Shown here: positions 11,440 through 21,961 of the stretch, in pieces | How the letters are laid out: every line of letters begins with the position of its first letter | Numbering within the stretch: the first letter of the stretch is position 1 | DNA from: Bombyx mori | Taxonomy: Eukaryota; Arthropoda; Insecta; Lepidoptera; Bombycidae | Length of the DNA stretch: 64,000 nucleotides | Assembly: GCF_030269925.1 (NCBI RefSeq) | Contig: NC_085125.1 | Span: 1,270,501-1,334,500, forward strand | Direction of reading: 5' to 3' | Translations under genes and position numbers: made by a program | Notes under the pieces: generated by a model | What the model was told of the DNA's origin: nothing | Databases searched by the model: none | The model's input: only the letters and a program-made list of their open reading frames with translations

Positions 11440-11715
11440 TAATAGAGTTCATCCATACTACCTAGAACCACTGCGTTATCCACAGTGCGTTTTCAGAGCT
11501 CTTTTTTGCCACCTTCCATCCGGCTTTTGGAATGAGCTCGCCTCCACGGTGTTTCCCGAGCGCTACGACATGTCCTTCTTCAACGAAGGCTTGTAGAAAT
11601 TACGCAACAGTAAGCAGCGGCTTGGCTCTACCCGTTGCATTGCTGCTGTCCATGAGCGATGGTAACCACTCACCATCAGGTGGGCCACTTGTTTACCAAA
11701 AGTTTACCCACAAGT
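11440..11715 (+). pseudogene. Inner-LINE family, ORF2 C-terminus and tail (degraded)
   Basis: Encodes recognisable pieces of the C-terminal region found at 38355-38600 (RVHPYYLEPLR, FWNELASTVFPERYDMSFF) but frameshifts and a stop break it. It ends with the CAGCGGCTTGGCTCT...CACCATCAGGTGGGCC tail. The terminal CTGCCTACAAGGGCAATAAA block is missing. Confidence 0.8.
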
Positions 11716-11757
11716 TCAATGAAATAAATAAAAAAGTTTCACTATGATATACGCATT

Positions 11758-11830
11758 TTTTATTGCTTAGGTTTGTGGATGAGCTCACGATCACATTACC
11801 GGAGTCCAGAGGCATCAACAACGTAAACAT
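11758..11830 (-). mobile_element. Bm1 SINE, 3' fragment
   Basis: TTTTATTGCTTAGGTTTGTGGATGAGCTC is the inverted end of Bm1, about 70 bp, diverged. Confidence 0.6.
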
Positions 11831-11912
11831 ACTATTATTTAACTATCTCTAACCACGATTTACTGATTACTAGAGTTCTCGATATTTCTACGTGGTTATA
11901 ATGCAACATGTA

Positions 11913-12045
11913 TCTGGTAACACTGAGACTTAAAACTCATGTCTCAAGGTGGGTGGCGCATTTAAATTAGATGTCTATGGGCTCCAGTAACCATTTAACA
12001 CCAGGCGTGCTGTGAGCTCGTCCAACCATCTAAAAAAAAAATTTG
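11913..12045 (+). mobile_element. Bm1 SINE, 3' half, diverged
   Basis: GTAACACTGAGACTTAAAAC through GGGTGGCGCATTTA and CACCAGGCGTGCTGTGAGCT to an A run. The 5' half is lost. Confidence 0.75.
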
Positions 12046-12326
12046 AAAGTACAATATATTGTACTATTTCCTTTAAAAATAGCACTACATTTCTTGAGTT
12101 ATAACCTGACGGGTGCCATATTCTATTCAACGTGAAAAGCAGATAGCATGTTTTATGCAACATCTTGACTGACTTAGGGAAATTTTGTATTGTGTGTGTT
12201 TACAATGTTTATTGTTATACAATGCTTTATTTTGCTTGTATTTCGGCTGGACGACGGCATCTGAGGTGGTTTAGGTCAAACGCATACGGGAAGGTACTGT
12301 AGCCACAGTCACACCGAACACTGGTA

Positions 12327-12452
12327 GGCAACGGCTTGGCTCGGTAGGCAGCGGCTTGGCTCTGCTCCTGGCATTGCTGAAGTCCATGGGCGACGGTAAC
12401 CACTCACCATCAGGTGGGCCATATGCTCGTCTGCCTACAAGGGCAATAAAAA
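12327..12452 (+). mobile_element. 3' tail of the inner-LINE family, with a 20-bp duplication
   Basis: Standard tail, from GGTAGGCA.CGGCTTGGCTC to GCCTACAAGGGCAATAAAAA. The first 20 bp are present twice in tandem (12327-12346 and 12347-12366, one substitution apart), which other copies in the window lack. Confidence 0.85.
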
Positions 12453-13350
12453 AAAAGTTGCGTGATGTCCCCATTTTACGATGACTGAACCACTTTTGGA
12501 GGTATACGACGAAGTGAAGACCTTCCACCGAGCGGGTGATATTGCTCGGTAGACCGATGGTCCAAATGTTGTTGCCCAGAACTTGTATATATGCAAGCTT
12601 ATCTTGAAAATGTCGTTGGCGCGATTCAACCATATGTCAATTAGCTTGTGCTGTTTGATAGCTACCGCCACTCACTTAACCTTTGGGTGCCACACACTTA
12701 AAGATATGTGTACGTATTATATTATCTTATTAACTGCACTCATTAACTGCGCACTACCTTAGTCGATTGATAAGTTCTGTAAAGTATTATCTTTGATTTT
12801 CCGAGTCGCAAAAGATACAATTGAAGCTACTTTTACGGTTTGATATAGCATTTTGAATTTATAGACAGTTCGGCTTATTTATATTTTTTGGGGATTTTGG
12901 ACTTAGCAGGTTGAAGTTCTGTTTTATTGCTCTTGAAGGCATAAGAGGAAGCATATGGCCTACTTCAGGAGAGACCATCACTAGTGGATGTCAGCATTGG
13001 CAGGAGCACAGCCAAAGAGAGATGGAGCTATCATTGACGACTCTATTCAAACAACGAGAAACATCTTAACGTTGAAAAAAAAAACATTGAAATCAAATAT
13101 TTCTATTTACCTACAATATGAGATTCGTATCAACTACTCCCGAGTCTTCGCTAATACAACGTAAGTAAACATAATGTATGCATAAGAAGCCCCATTACTT
13201 TCCCAATAAACGAGGTAAATGTTTGCAAATCAACAAATCAAAGCTGTTCTTTGAACTTGACTCATTACGATTCGTGAAATTTGTCTCGATCCCAGAAGCT
13301 TTGATACAGACCTTGGAATGAGTTTCGCTCGACTGTGTTCTTATTTTTTA
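12453..13350. other. No gene seen
   Basis: ORFs at 12271-12671 (-) are overlaps with the LINE tail and have no domain I recognise. The remainder is AT-rich. Confidence 0.5.
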
Positions 13351-13681
13351 CTAGCGACCCGCCCTCGCTTCGCTTCGGAAACATTAAATTTTATTATTGA
13401 TAGGCGAAGCCCGCGGTACGACAATAATTGCGCGTGACGCCGCGGGGCGAAGCTAGTCTAAAAAAAGTAGTCTAAGTTACTCCTTATATCATCAGCATCA
13501 AAATCGGTTCAGCCGTTCCAGAAATTAGCCGGAACACACAGACAGGCAGACAGACAGACAAAAATTGTAAAAAATGTTATTTTGGTGTATGTATTTAAAT
13601 TCATATGCATGTAGTAAAAAGCGGTTATTTCAATACTACAAACAGACATTCTAATTTTATTTATATGTATAGATTATTACT
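13351..13681. repeat. Unclassified moth repeat (CTAGCGACCCGCC type)
   Basis: Left edge CTAGCGACCCGCCCTCGCTT, then a GGCGAAGCCCGCGG block, then CAAAATCGGTTCAGCCGTTC, a (CAGA)n stretch at 13540-13562, and an end TTTATATGTATAGAT. The pattern of GACCCG start, CGGT.CAGCCGTT middle and TATAGAT end is shared with 15414-15712. No protein is encoded. It could be a non-autonomous relative of a LINE or of a Helitron. Confidence 0.6.
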
Positions 13682-14206
13682 TAATCATCCTAACATGTGA
13701 GCTAGCTGTTGTAGCAGAACTGAGGTCCACTTCTTTAGCAATACTAATATATTATTATATTTTTAAGCTTGAGATAAAAAAAATGAAATTTTGAAAGCTC
13801 TAGGCCGGTTCTCAAAACGATTTGTTCGCGGGCGAAGTTGTTAAGTACAATAACTTGATCACCAAAATAATTAAATACACCCACAAAAGCTTAAGAATTA
13901 TCAACCCTCATTAGGTAAAGCTTATAATTGTGATACCGGCTATTCTAATCCATCGTACTGCAAAGCTGTTACACGTATTTGTTTATAGATAAGCTTAATG
14001 ATTGTATCTGAGACTTCCTTTGCGGCTTTGATGACCTCTTTTTGCAGATGCATGGAAAAGCTCACAGCCAGATTAGTGTTATGTGGTTACAGGAATTCTA
14101 AGATATCATCACACCTTGAGACACAAGGAAATATCAATTATTACTTAACAACGGCCGCCCCCACCAAAAATGGCAGTGTAGTGTGAGTGTCACCACTAGT
14201 TTATTT
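13682..14206. other. No gene seen
   Basis: AT-rich sequence without a supported frame. Around 14050-14100 a faint Bm1 echo (GGAAAAGCTCACAGCCAGATTA) is visible on the - strand. Confidence 0.45.
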
Positions 14207-14455
14207 ATTTTTTATTGCTTAGTTGGGTGGACGAGCTCACAGCCCACCTGGTGCTAAGTGGTTACTGGAGCCCATAGACATCTACAACGTAAATGCGCCA
14301 CCCACCTTGAGATATAAGTTCTAAGGTCTCAAGTATAGTTACAACGGTTGCCCGACACTTCAAACCGAAACGCATTACTGCTTCACGGCAGAAATAGGCA
14401 GGGTGGTGGTACTTACCCATGCGAACTCACAACAGGTCCTACCACCACCTTTCTT
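14207..14455 (-). mobile_element. Bm1 SINE, body
   Basis: Inverted Bm1 from the T-rich tail (TTTTTATTGCTTAG) to GGTCCTACCACCA. The internal GAAACGCATTACTGCTTCAC and GGCAGAAATAGGCAGGGTGG are intact. The tRNA head is missing. Confidence 0.9.
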
Positions 14456-14504
14456 CCTACTTTGCATCGTGTACTTTATTACTGAGGTTCATGATCTTTA
14501 CGGA

Positions 14505-14790
14505 GCATTATTCGGATTAATTATGTTCCCTCTATTTTGTAATGTCATCTGCGCAGTGGATAACTGTCCTGCAGTCCAATGTTGCCTTAATATGATCGGA
14601 CCAGCGCATGGAATTACGCCTCCATTGGCTTCTTTCTTCAACTTTGCCGGTGATAAGTAGTCTTTCGAGATTGTCACGCTTCTTCCTCGTAACTTGACCA
14701 AATAACTCGAAAATCTGACGTAGATAAGCGGTAGAAGCTCTTGTGGAGACGTCTAGTTCATCCAGGATTGAATAAATCAGTGCTACCATC
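14505..14790 (-). pseudogene. RTE-type LINE, C-terminal stub, second subfamily
   Basis: On the - strand the frame contains FGQVTRKKRDNLERL, ITGKVEERSQWRRNSMRWSD and HIKATLDC in that order. This is the layout of an RTE-like ORF2 C terminus (FGH..R....LE.L..TGK.EG.R.RGR..MRW.D). It differs from the stubs at 9765 and 23118, so it is a separate family. No catalytic domain remains. Confidence 0.65.
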
Positions 14791-14902
14791 ATAAGAAAAA
14801 CAGCTGATACGTAAATGCGCCTATAGTAAAGCATTGTTTAAGAAAAGCAACCATCCTAAGTTGTTTTTGTCGCAATAAATAACATTATTAAAGGATACTG
14901 GT

Positions 14903-15152
14903 GCTCGAACCTCTTGTGAGTCCGCACAGGTAAGTACCACCGCCCTGCATATTTCTGCCGTGAAGCAGTAATGCGTTTCGGTTTGAAGGGTAGGGCAGCC
15001 GTTGTAACTATACTGATACTATAGAACTCATATCTCAAGGTGGGTGGCAGCATTTACGTTGTAGATGTCTATGGGGCCCGGTAACCACGTAATAATACTA
15101 GGTGCGTCGTGAGCTCGTCCACCCATCTAAGCAATAATAAAAATAAAAAAAA
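14903..15152 (+). mobile_element. Bm1 SINE, body
   Basis: CCTCTTGTGAGTCCGCACAG to CACCCATCTAAGCAATAATA with an A-rich tail. The first 15 bases of the usual body start are replaced. Confidence 0.88.
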
Positions 15153-15239
15153 AATACGACATTTGTTGCAGCTTAATATAATTACTGAAACTACAATTTG
15201 GTGAGTGAAAGCTGAGTAGAACCGTATCATACTACTTAT

Positions 15240-15320
15240 CTATGTGTTTATTTATTGTATAGTCTGGAGAACGAGTTCATCTAGTGTAAAATGGTTATTA
15301 GAGTCTATTTAAATCAGAAC
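15240..15320 (-). mobile_element. Bm1-like remnant, very diverged
   Basis: TTTATTGTATAGTCTGGAGAACGAG tracks the inverted Bm1 end but has many substitutions; low certainty. Confidence 0.35.
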
Positions 15321-15413
15321 ATGAATGGGGCCGCGCGACTTTGAGTGTCGAGGTCTTTGCCTCAATTGTATAGTAACTACGCAAATTCCAGTTGTCGTAG
15401 TAGATTTTATTAC

Positions 15414-15712
15414 ACGACTAGCTGACCCGGCAGACTTCGTAGTGCTTCAATCGATAAACAAAAGACCTAAACTTTTGTATACAATAAACATAAAGCAAAC
15501 AAAAGGAATCCGTCCGACGGGGGACACATCAAAGGAAAAACAAAATTATTATTTTTATTGAATTCCGAGCATTTTCATATGTATCTACCTTTTAAACCTT
15601 CTCTGGACTTCCGCAAATAATTCAAGGCACCAAAATTAGCCAAATCGGTCCAGCCGTTCTCGAGTTTTAGCGAAACTAACGAACAGTAATTCATTTTTAT
15701 CTAAATAGATGT
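15414..15712. repeat. Unclassified moth repeat (CTGACCCGGCAGACTTCG type)
   Basis: Starts TAGCTGACCCGGCAGACTTC and ends TTCATTTTTATCTAAATAGAT, with CAAATCGGTCCAGCCGTTCT before the end. The same three-part layout is seen at 13351-13681, and the right part alone at about 20510 and 58057. Confidence 0.65.
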
Positions 15713-15734
15713 CATTATTTCATAGTGGAAGTAA

Positions 15735-15865
15735 TTTTTGAAAGTGTATTAAGTTACGTGTTTTATAAAAAAAATTGGTACCTCCCTGCGGGATTTGAAC
15801 AGCGGAATAGTCGTTTCCCTGGATACTAACACACCGAGCGTCTTACCCTTAAGGCTGCGATCACA
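15735..15865 (-). mobile_element. Bm1 SINE, tRNA-related 5' head only, diverged
   Basis: On the - strand, GGGTAAGACGCTCGGTG, a B box-like GTTCAAATCCCGCAGG and GGTACCAATTTTT follow the order of the full-length head at 24180. This is one of the few head-only copies. A G-to-A change spoils the B box core. Confidence 0.65.
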
Positions 15866-16362
15866 TCTGGTAATCTACAGATAGACCATACCTGTACGTG
15901 TTATAATAACCTTTTTGGTTACACGTGAGCAAGTTTCTCTAAAATAAATGTATTTATAAGCGAATACAAAAATCGTATCATCATTTACAACCAGCATTCC
16001 CTCCACAAACTTATCTTTCGAAAAGCTCACCCGTACGATGCTATCGTTTAGCTTTACGAAGACGTACGCAAAAAGCTCTTAATTAAATTCAAAGCTCGGT
16101 ACTGATAGCGGTCGCGTTGAGCTTTCGCTTCGTTATGAAATTTAGATGTCTTCAGTTTAATGATCTTTAGCAGGAGCTGAACGGTTCGGAATTTAATAAT
16201 GTCCTTATAATTTTGAGCTAAAACGTTTTTGGGCGAGAGATTACGAGACGAGCTTAGAACTAGGTCAAGAGCTGAGTGTAGATATGATTTCAAATAAAGA
16301 CAAGCCACGCTAAGAATCAATTGAAAAGGCAGAGGCCAATTTCAAATGCAAAATCATTTGTC
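15866..16362. other. No gene supported
   Basis: An 88-codon frame at 16054-16320 (-) has no domain, no splice context and lies in mixed AT-rich sequence. I do not call it. Confidence 0.45.
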
Positions 16363-16790
16363 TCTAGATATCGTTTGGAACCTCTGTGTCTGCGGAGGGA
16401 CTTCGGTTCCCTCTGTATTTTGTACCGTATGTCCCATGGGGAGTGCTCTGAGGAATTGTTCGAGATGATACCGGCATCTCGTTTTTATTATCACACCGCC
16501 CGCCATCGGAATAGAGTTCATCCATACTACCTGGAGCCACTGCGGTCATCCACAGTACGTTTCCAGAGGTCTTTTTTGCCACGTACCTTCCGGTTAAGGA
16601 ATGAGCTCCCCTCCACGGTGTTTCCCGAGCGCTATGACATGTCCTTCTTCAAACGGGGCTTGTGGAGAGTATTAAGCGGTAGGCAGAGGCTTGGCTCTGC
16701 CCCTGGCATTGCTGAAGTCCATGGGCGACGGTAACCACTCACCATCAGGTGGCTCTTATACTCGTCTGCCTACAAGGGCAATAAAAAAAT
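16363..16790 (+). pseudogene. Inner-LINE family, ORF2 C-terminus plus 3' tail
   Basis: About 120 codons are open and match the C-terminal end of the 38355-41320 protein almost residue for residue (RDFGSLCILYRM, GECSEELFEMIPASRF, ERYDMSFFKRGLWRVL, GIAEVHGRR stop). The regular tail and an A run follow. It is 5'-truncated before the reverse transcriptase domain, so it is inactive. Similarity to the inner LINE is high, suggesting a fairly recent insertion. Confidence 0.9.
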
Positions 16791-17188
16791 AACATATTGA
16801 ATGGTTCATTAAGTTTTACTATCAGTTCCAAGTAGAGCCATTTCAGGAGGAGTAGCTTCTGAGTAGCTTTAACACTTGAAGTCTTTTATCTGAGTTGTAT
16901 AAAATCGTAAGTCAAATGATAGTTATGTGGTAGAAATGAATAGGATATCTTACACGATCTCCGACATCGTAAATGGCTGTTATTTCAATGTAATTGAGTG
17001 ACTCGGGTTAGACCATTCATGATCTATCAGTCCATCCGCGTTCACTGTTAGCTTCGGTAATCAGTCTGTATCAAGTGAGGTCGATGCCCGGAGACTTCTA
17101 GAATAATATCTAGATTGTCTCGTTCGTCTCAGGATTATCTGGATACTAAATTACAGGTGCGATTTTAGGGCAGGGTCAATGTAATTTT
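16791..17188. other. No gene seen
   Basis: No open frame or repeat recognised. Confidence 0.5.
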
Positions 17189-17307
17189 TTTTTGCCCTTG
17201 TAGGCAGACGCGCATACGACCCGCCTGGTGGTAAGTGATTACCGTGGCTCATGGTAGTCAGCAATGCCAGGAGCAGAGCCAAACCGCTGCCTACCGCTTA
17301 AAACTAT
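17189..17307 (-). mobile_element. 3' tail of the inner-LINE family
   Basis: Inverted tail beginning with a T run and TGCCCTTGTAGGCAGACGCG, ending GCCGCTGCCTACCGCTTAA. Only the last 120 bp of the element are present. Confidence 0.85.
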
Positions 17308-17539
17308 TAGGTTTTTCCTACTAGGTTTTACCGCTTGTTAAGTAGGTACTCTCCACAAGCCTAAAGAACTGTTTTAATGATATTAATTGACATTGAAAGT
17401 CTGTAATGTCTCGACTTTATTTTTATAGGTACTGGAATATGAACACAGCGTAGGATCTTTGAATGTATAACGTTAGTTACCTATGTATGTAAATGTATTT
17501 ATATACTTACCCTTTAAATACAAACGCTGAAATTTATTT

Positions 17540-17788
17540 ACTTGTGGTAGGACCTCTTGTGAGTCCGCACGAGTAGGCACCACCACCCTGCCTATTTCTG
17601 TCGTGAAGCAGTAATGCGTTTCGGTTTGAAGGGTTGCGCAGCCGTTGTAACTGTACCGAGACCTTAAAACTTATATCTTAAGGTGGCGCATTTTCGTTGT
17701 AAATGTCTATGGGCTCCGGTAACCGCTTAACACCAGGTGGGTCGAGAGCTCATCCACTCACTTAAGCAATAAAAAAATAAATAAAAAA
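17540..17788 (+). mobile_element. Bm1 SINE, body
   Basis: TTGTGGTAGGACCTCTTGTG to CACTTAAGCAATAAAAAA. A short deletion in the GGTGGGTGGCGC region. No tRNA head. Confidence 0.9.
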
Positions 17789-19115
17789 ACGCCTCATTTA
17801 ATTTAGAGAAACTAAATCAGAAGTTTGCATACTTATCTAGACTTGGATAGATTAGTACTTCATAGCTTAATAAAGCATTTGAATATTCAGTTTAAATCAA
17901 AAAGTGAACCAGAATTTATGTGTTACGAAAATATCACCTCTACGCGATTGCTTTTAAGATCGTTTTTTATCTTTTTTCAACGGCTGGTAGATCGGATCTT
18001 GTTCGATTAAATTCTCGACTGTAACAAACGGCTGGACTTAACTGGATTCGTTCGGTGATTTAATGCTTAGGCGTGGGTTCGACGTGGTCAAAGGAAAGTT
18101 ATGGCTACTTTAATACTGTCGTTTGATGTGACCATTGTAGTTTGTCGAATGATTTAGTTAAAACATAATCGGACTTGCAGCTGTCTTTAGTGTAGGCTCC
18201 GCATGTTGCAATGTATAGTTTTCTTTAGATAAATATAAGAGCTTACTAAGTGATAAATGAAAAAAGTCCTTAAGAGTTGAAAGCTTGATAGTGTCTTCGA
18301 TTACAAACACGTTTTCAACGGCTTCTGTACTACAATATTTACATTTAATTACTTCTCGATATTTTTACAATAAAATCATTTTTTCTTACACTATTTTTAA
18401 TTCAAATTTACTAAAATTTATTTTCTATTATTTAGTTGGATTTTCTGTAAAAGCGTATTTTGTTAGTTTTTTAAACTAATATTTATTTTTTAATATATTG
18501 TTGAATTTCAAATTTTTAAAATATTTTTTTTAAATTTTTTTTTAATAATGAACTGTCATCGGTCCTTAATAAGTATACCAAATTTCGAGTTAATCCGACG
18601 TTTTGAAGGGGGTCAAAATCGTGTTCAAAAATTCCGTTACATACTAACATACATACGTCTGAAGCTAATAAAAGCGTATTAAAAAGCACGACCAATACGT
18701 CAAAGTAATTTTTATTATGTACTGCAACTAACGAAAGCCTCGGCTCTAGAATTGATCTTAATCGGATCCCTGTTCATATTGATTAATTAAATTTAAAAAG
18801 TGCCTTAAGAGAAATAAATTTGGTCGAATTATTCTTATACAAAAAGCATGAAATGTGTCTTGGACCGCAGAAGCTTACGTTAAAAAAGTTTTAATAAAAA
18901 CTGAAAGCGCACATTAAGAATTCATAATTTTTCTCGAACTTTGTTCTATTATGTAATGGATTTAGCGTGTTTTTTTTTTGTTTTCAGTTGTCTAAGTATG
19001 GATTTTTTATTTATTTCAAAATCAAACTTTTACGTCTCGGGAATCTAAAAACATTTAAACACTCTGAAGGTATTATTACCGATTTTAATAATCAGTTTCA
19101 AAAAAAAATTTTTTC
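17789..19115. other. No gene; AT-rich, with a repeat end at about 18545-18690
   Basis: Between 18545 and 18690, TTTCGAGTTAATCCGACG and ACATACTAACATACATACG resemble common moth repeat ends. Otherwise the stretch is T-rich; the small ORFs are phenylalanine-rich low-complexity frames. Confidence 0.5.
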
Positions 19116-19119
19116 CTAC

Positions 19120-19463
19120 TGTTACGCGCTGGGGTTCGGGATAAATAAATTTTCACCAAAGTACAACTTAAAAACTGTATTTAACACTTAAAACTCTCAA
19201 TTCGCTTGTTCCGCTTCGCTTCAGGTGGTCCGTTCGCTGTTTCGCTTCGAGTAGTTCCGATTACTGACTGACTGTGTGCCATCCCTACAACGCTTTTATA
19301 GCCGATACGTCATCCCTAGAATTATCGAGAATAGTCCACACCTCTCTAGTCGCAGTTTCCGCCATCTGACAATAGGTGGCGTTGTAATTCTGGAGCATTC
19401 TGGATCTTTCGATATTCGTTCGACTATTCGGCGATAGATGACGTTACTCTTACCGGCGTAATA
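19120..19463 (-). mobile_element. Solo LTR with 4-bp target duplication
   Basis: Begins TGTTACGCGCTGGGG and ends CCGGCGTAATA. The flanking CTAC at 19116-19119 is repeated at 19464-19467, a clear 4-bp target duplication. It aligns with the LTRs at 3201-3594 and 45381-45706. On the - strand it has GGCTATAAAAGCG, a TATA box position expected of an LTR promoter. No internal coding region is attached. Confidence 0.85.
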
Positions 19464-19481
19464 CTACCTATTTCAGATAGC

Positions 19482-19740
19482 CTTGAGAGGCTATTTAAGC
19501 TTCACCTTGACGTGTAGGTGAGCTCACGGGGCTGAAACCGGAAGTGTTGCTGATACTGGCCATAGCAAGAGCAGTACTTCGCAAAATCTACTACCGGATC
19601 GGAAACGTGACCCATTGAGAAGATCCGGCGAGAAAATCAGTGGGCTGTCTCTATGGGCTAATTTACTCGCCGAACCCTTCAATGCAAGCAACGGGTTTGG
19701 CGAGCACGATGACCGAGTATTTTAATGATACTCATAAAGG
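19482..19740 (+). repeat. Unclassified repeat, copy A of a neighbouring pair
   Basis: Contains CTACTACCGGATCGGAAACG and GATCCGGCGAGAAAATCAGT. The same block recurs about 320 bp downstream in copy B and, inverted, at 32735-32970. I know this block as common in Bombyx DNA but cannot assign a family. No reading frame. Confidence 0.7.
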
Positions 19741-19767
19741 TTTTTTTTGTTTTTATGATTGAAAGCT

Positions 19768-20047
19768 TAATGGAGGCCCAGAGGCCTGTCCAGCTTCACC
19801 TGGACAGGTGGACGAGCAAAGGCTAAGCCAGGAGGGGTAGGATTCGCTAACAAATGCCCGAGCGCCTCCGAAGGAGACCTAGCAACTCAAGAGCAATTTC
19901 TTCGCGAATAAATCTACTACCGGATCGGAATCACGACCCACTGAGAAGAACCGGCGAGAAACTCAGTGGGCTCAGCGGGCTGATGCATGGGTTAGATTGC
20001 ACGTCGACCTCTTTGTCGAGTTCGACGAGTACGGTTACCGAAAATGG
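19768..20047 (+). repeat. Unclassified repeat, copy B
   Basis: Starts GGAGGCCCAGAGGCCTGTCC, then has the shared CTACTACCGGATCGGAATCA and AACCGGCGAGAAACTCAGTG blocks. Its opening segment also occurs alone at 23390-23462 (inverted) and 60622-60690, which suggests it marks the left part of the family. Confidence 0.7.
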
Positions 20048-20404
20048 TTAATAGATTTAACATATTAATATATTTTATAAAAAAACAATTATACGTTTAA
20101 TAAAGAAATTAAAAAGGTAATTCAGTGAAAAAACAAAGGGAGGCTATTTATCTGGTGTTTTCAGTTATTTTCGTGACCTCCTGAAGCACTTTGTTGGACT
20201 TAGAAACGAGAACCCACGCAGTCTTGAACGCTCAAAGAAAATAGTCATACAAATGTTATATTCGCAATAACAAAATATAATAAGATTATAAATAACAAAA
20301 CGGATATTGCCTAAATATTAAACAATGAGATCTCGTATCAGGTACTTCATTCACAAATTATTCAGTTTTTAGCATTTAACAATTTTATGGACTTAATTAT
20401 TACT

Positions 20405-20450
20405 CACCAGATGAGCTGTGAGCTCGAACACACATGAAACCAAAAAAAAT
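20405..20450 (+). mobile_element. Bm1 SINE, short 3' fragment
   Basis: CTCACCAGATGAGCTGTGAGCTCGAACACACAT in part matches the Bm1 end, then an A-rich run. About 45 bp only. Confidence 0.5.
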
Positions 20451-20509
20451 AAACAAAAATAAAATAAAAAAGTAGCCTATGTTCATCAGGGCTAATGTAA
20501 TAAAAAAAT

Positions 20510-20605
20510 AATTTTCCAAATCGGTCCAGTAGTTTCGGAGCCTATTCAAAACAAACAAACAAATCTTTCCTCTTTATAATATTATTAGTAAAGAAGTATA
20601 GATTT
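20510..20605. repeat. Right end of the GACCCG-type moth repeat
   Basis: CAAATCGGTCCAGTAGTTTC, a (AAAC)n run and an AT end matching the region 58057-58195 (CGGAGCCTATTCAA, ACAAACAAACAAATCTTT). Confidence 0.55.
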
Positions 20606-20688
20606 ATTTATTAAAAGCTGACGCGTCTCTAGTTTTCTGGGCTTTGGACTCTGACATGAAAATGACATGGAAGCAGTGTGGGATCTGT

Positions 20689-20856
20689 GTGCTTAGTGCG
20701 AATTTTTTAATGTTCTCGATAGAGTAAAAGCTATCTCAAGTTTGTATGAAATTGGGAAGTTGCCTACGTTTGCCGCTAGGGGCGCTGTTCCAAATCCATA
20801 CAAATTCAAGTTAACTTTTACGCTATCGAGAACGTTAAAAAACTCGCCCTAAGCAC
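20689..20856. mobile_element. 168-bp fold-back MITE
   Basis: Left arm from GTGCTTAGTGCGAATTTTTT, right arm ending GCCCTAAGCAC. The two arms are inverted copies over about 65 bp with several mismatches (GTTCTCGATAGAGTAAAAG against CTTTTACGCTATCGAGAAC). The arms leave a loop of only about 40 bp. No protein. Such fold-back structure is typical of a non-autonomous DNA transposon. The target duplication is not clear. Confidence 0.75.
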
Positions 20857-20962
20857 ATTGGAATGTGAGTTGGATATCACAATCATTGTATTGTATAGCG
20901 CTGTTCCTTCTAGCCATTATACACGTCGGCTTCACGCCCAGAGAATACACACCAAACAAAAG

Positions 20963-20965
<3 letters not shown>

Positions 20966-21028
<63 letters not shown>

Positions 21029-21961
21029 TCAGGAGGAAATCGCCGGACTTCCGCCCTTCACTGGGGATGGAGGGCGGGGCATGTCGGAGTCGAACCGACA
21101 AAAACCTCCTGTCTCTCAACAACCAACGTCCAAACCTCGCATGAGAGAAAACTCATGAAAAGGCAAGGGGGGGGGAAGTGAAGCGTTTAGTGCGGAGCAC
21201 ATCTCTCCCATCACCCTCCCCCTCGGGACGCCGGACTGGCGGTCGTCGGCGCCACGACCACCAGCCCTCTCGGTCGGCAGGCTATCCGAAGCCCGCCTAG
21301 ATGGCACCGGTTAGAATGGTCTATCCTACGGAATACCCCGCTGGGTCAGAACCAGCGTGGGTTGAGGATAGCCGGCCTTCCATCACCCCCGGATGCTCAT
21401 GCATAAAACGCGTGCAGAGCAGCTTGCACGTCGTCTTCTTAGGCCCCCTTCGCCGGTCCCCAGGCCGACATGTGAGGGAGACCCGAAACACTTAGAGGGC
21501 CAGGGCTTGGGCGAGATCCGCCTCCCTGGCCCCCGCTCGACGGCGGCGGGCCTGTGCGTCTCTCACGCGCCCCGCCGCCTCCTTCTGCGAGATGGTGCAC
21601 TCGCAGAAGTCGAGCATCGCCTTCCACGACTCGTCGTCACCGAGCATCGATGCCACAACACTCGGCAACGACAAGTCGTTTCCTATTTTTGCGACGAGGA
21701 CACGGCGCCACCCCTCCCATGCGGGGCAGGCGACGAGCGTGTGCTCCGCCGTGTCCAAGTCGCAACCACAATGGTGGCACTCTGCCGTCGGCTCGGCTCC
21801 GATCCGGTGCAGGAACTCACCGAAGCAACCATGCCCAGTGAGCACCTGCGTGAGCCGGAAAGTGAGGCGTCCTCTGTCACGATTCACCCAGTTCACAAGA
21901 ACCGGGCGAATCGCCTCGACGGTCCTACGACCAGCCGAAGGATCGGCCAGCCGTCTGGAAA
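20966..21961 (-). mobile_element. Young 5'-truncated R1-clade LINE with target duplication
   Basis: On the + strand the element opens with 62 consecutive T (its poly(A) tail), followed by a GC-rich 3'UTR and the C-terminal part of ORF2. The 12-base sequence AAACAAAAGGCC flanks it exactly at 20954-20965 and 21962-21973, a perfect target duplication. The long uninterrupted tail and perfect duplication point to recent insertion. The related 3'UTR fragment is at 8728-9031. Confidence 0.92.
21492..21957 (-). pseudogene. ORF2 C-terminal fragment of an R1-clade LINE
   Basis: About 155 codons open from the truncation point to the stop at 21492. The fragment has the zinc-knuckle-like arrangement CHHC-8 residues-H-4 residues-C (within ECHHCGCDLDTAEHTLVACP) that marks the C terminus of R1-clade ORF2 proteins, preceded by QVLTGHGCFGEFLHRIG. 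Endonuclease and reverse transcriptase are missing through 5' truncation. The frame is unbroken, fitting a recent event. The clade rests on the zinc-knuckle pattern. Confidence 0.8.

Noticed and set aside
16054..16320. 88-codon ORF on the - strand
   Set aside because: No domain, no similarity to anything recognised; length is within chance expectation for 64 kb.
20858..21181. ORFs of about 100 codons with long Phe or Lys runs
   Set aside because: They translate the 62-base T run of the LINE poly(A) tail.
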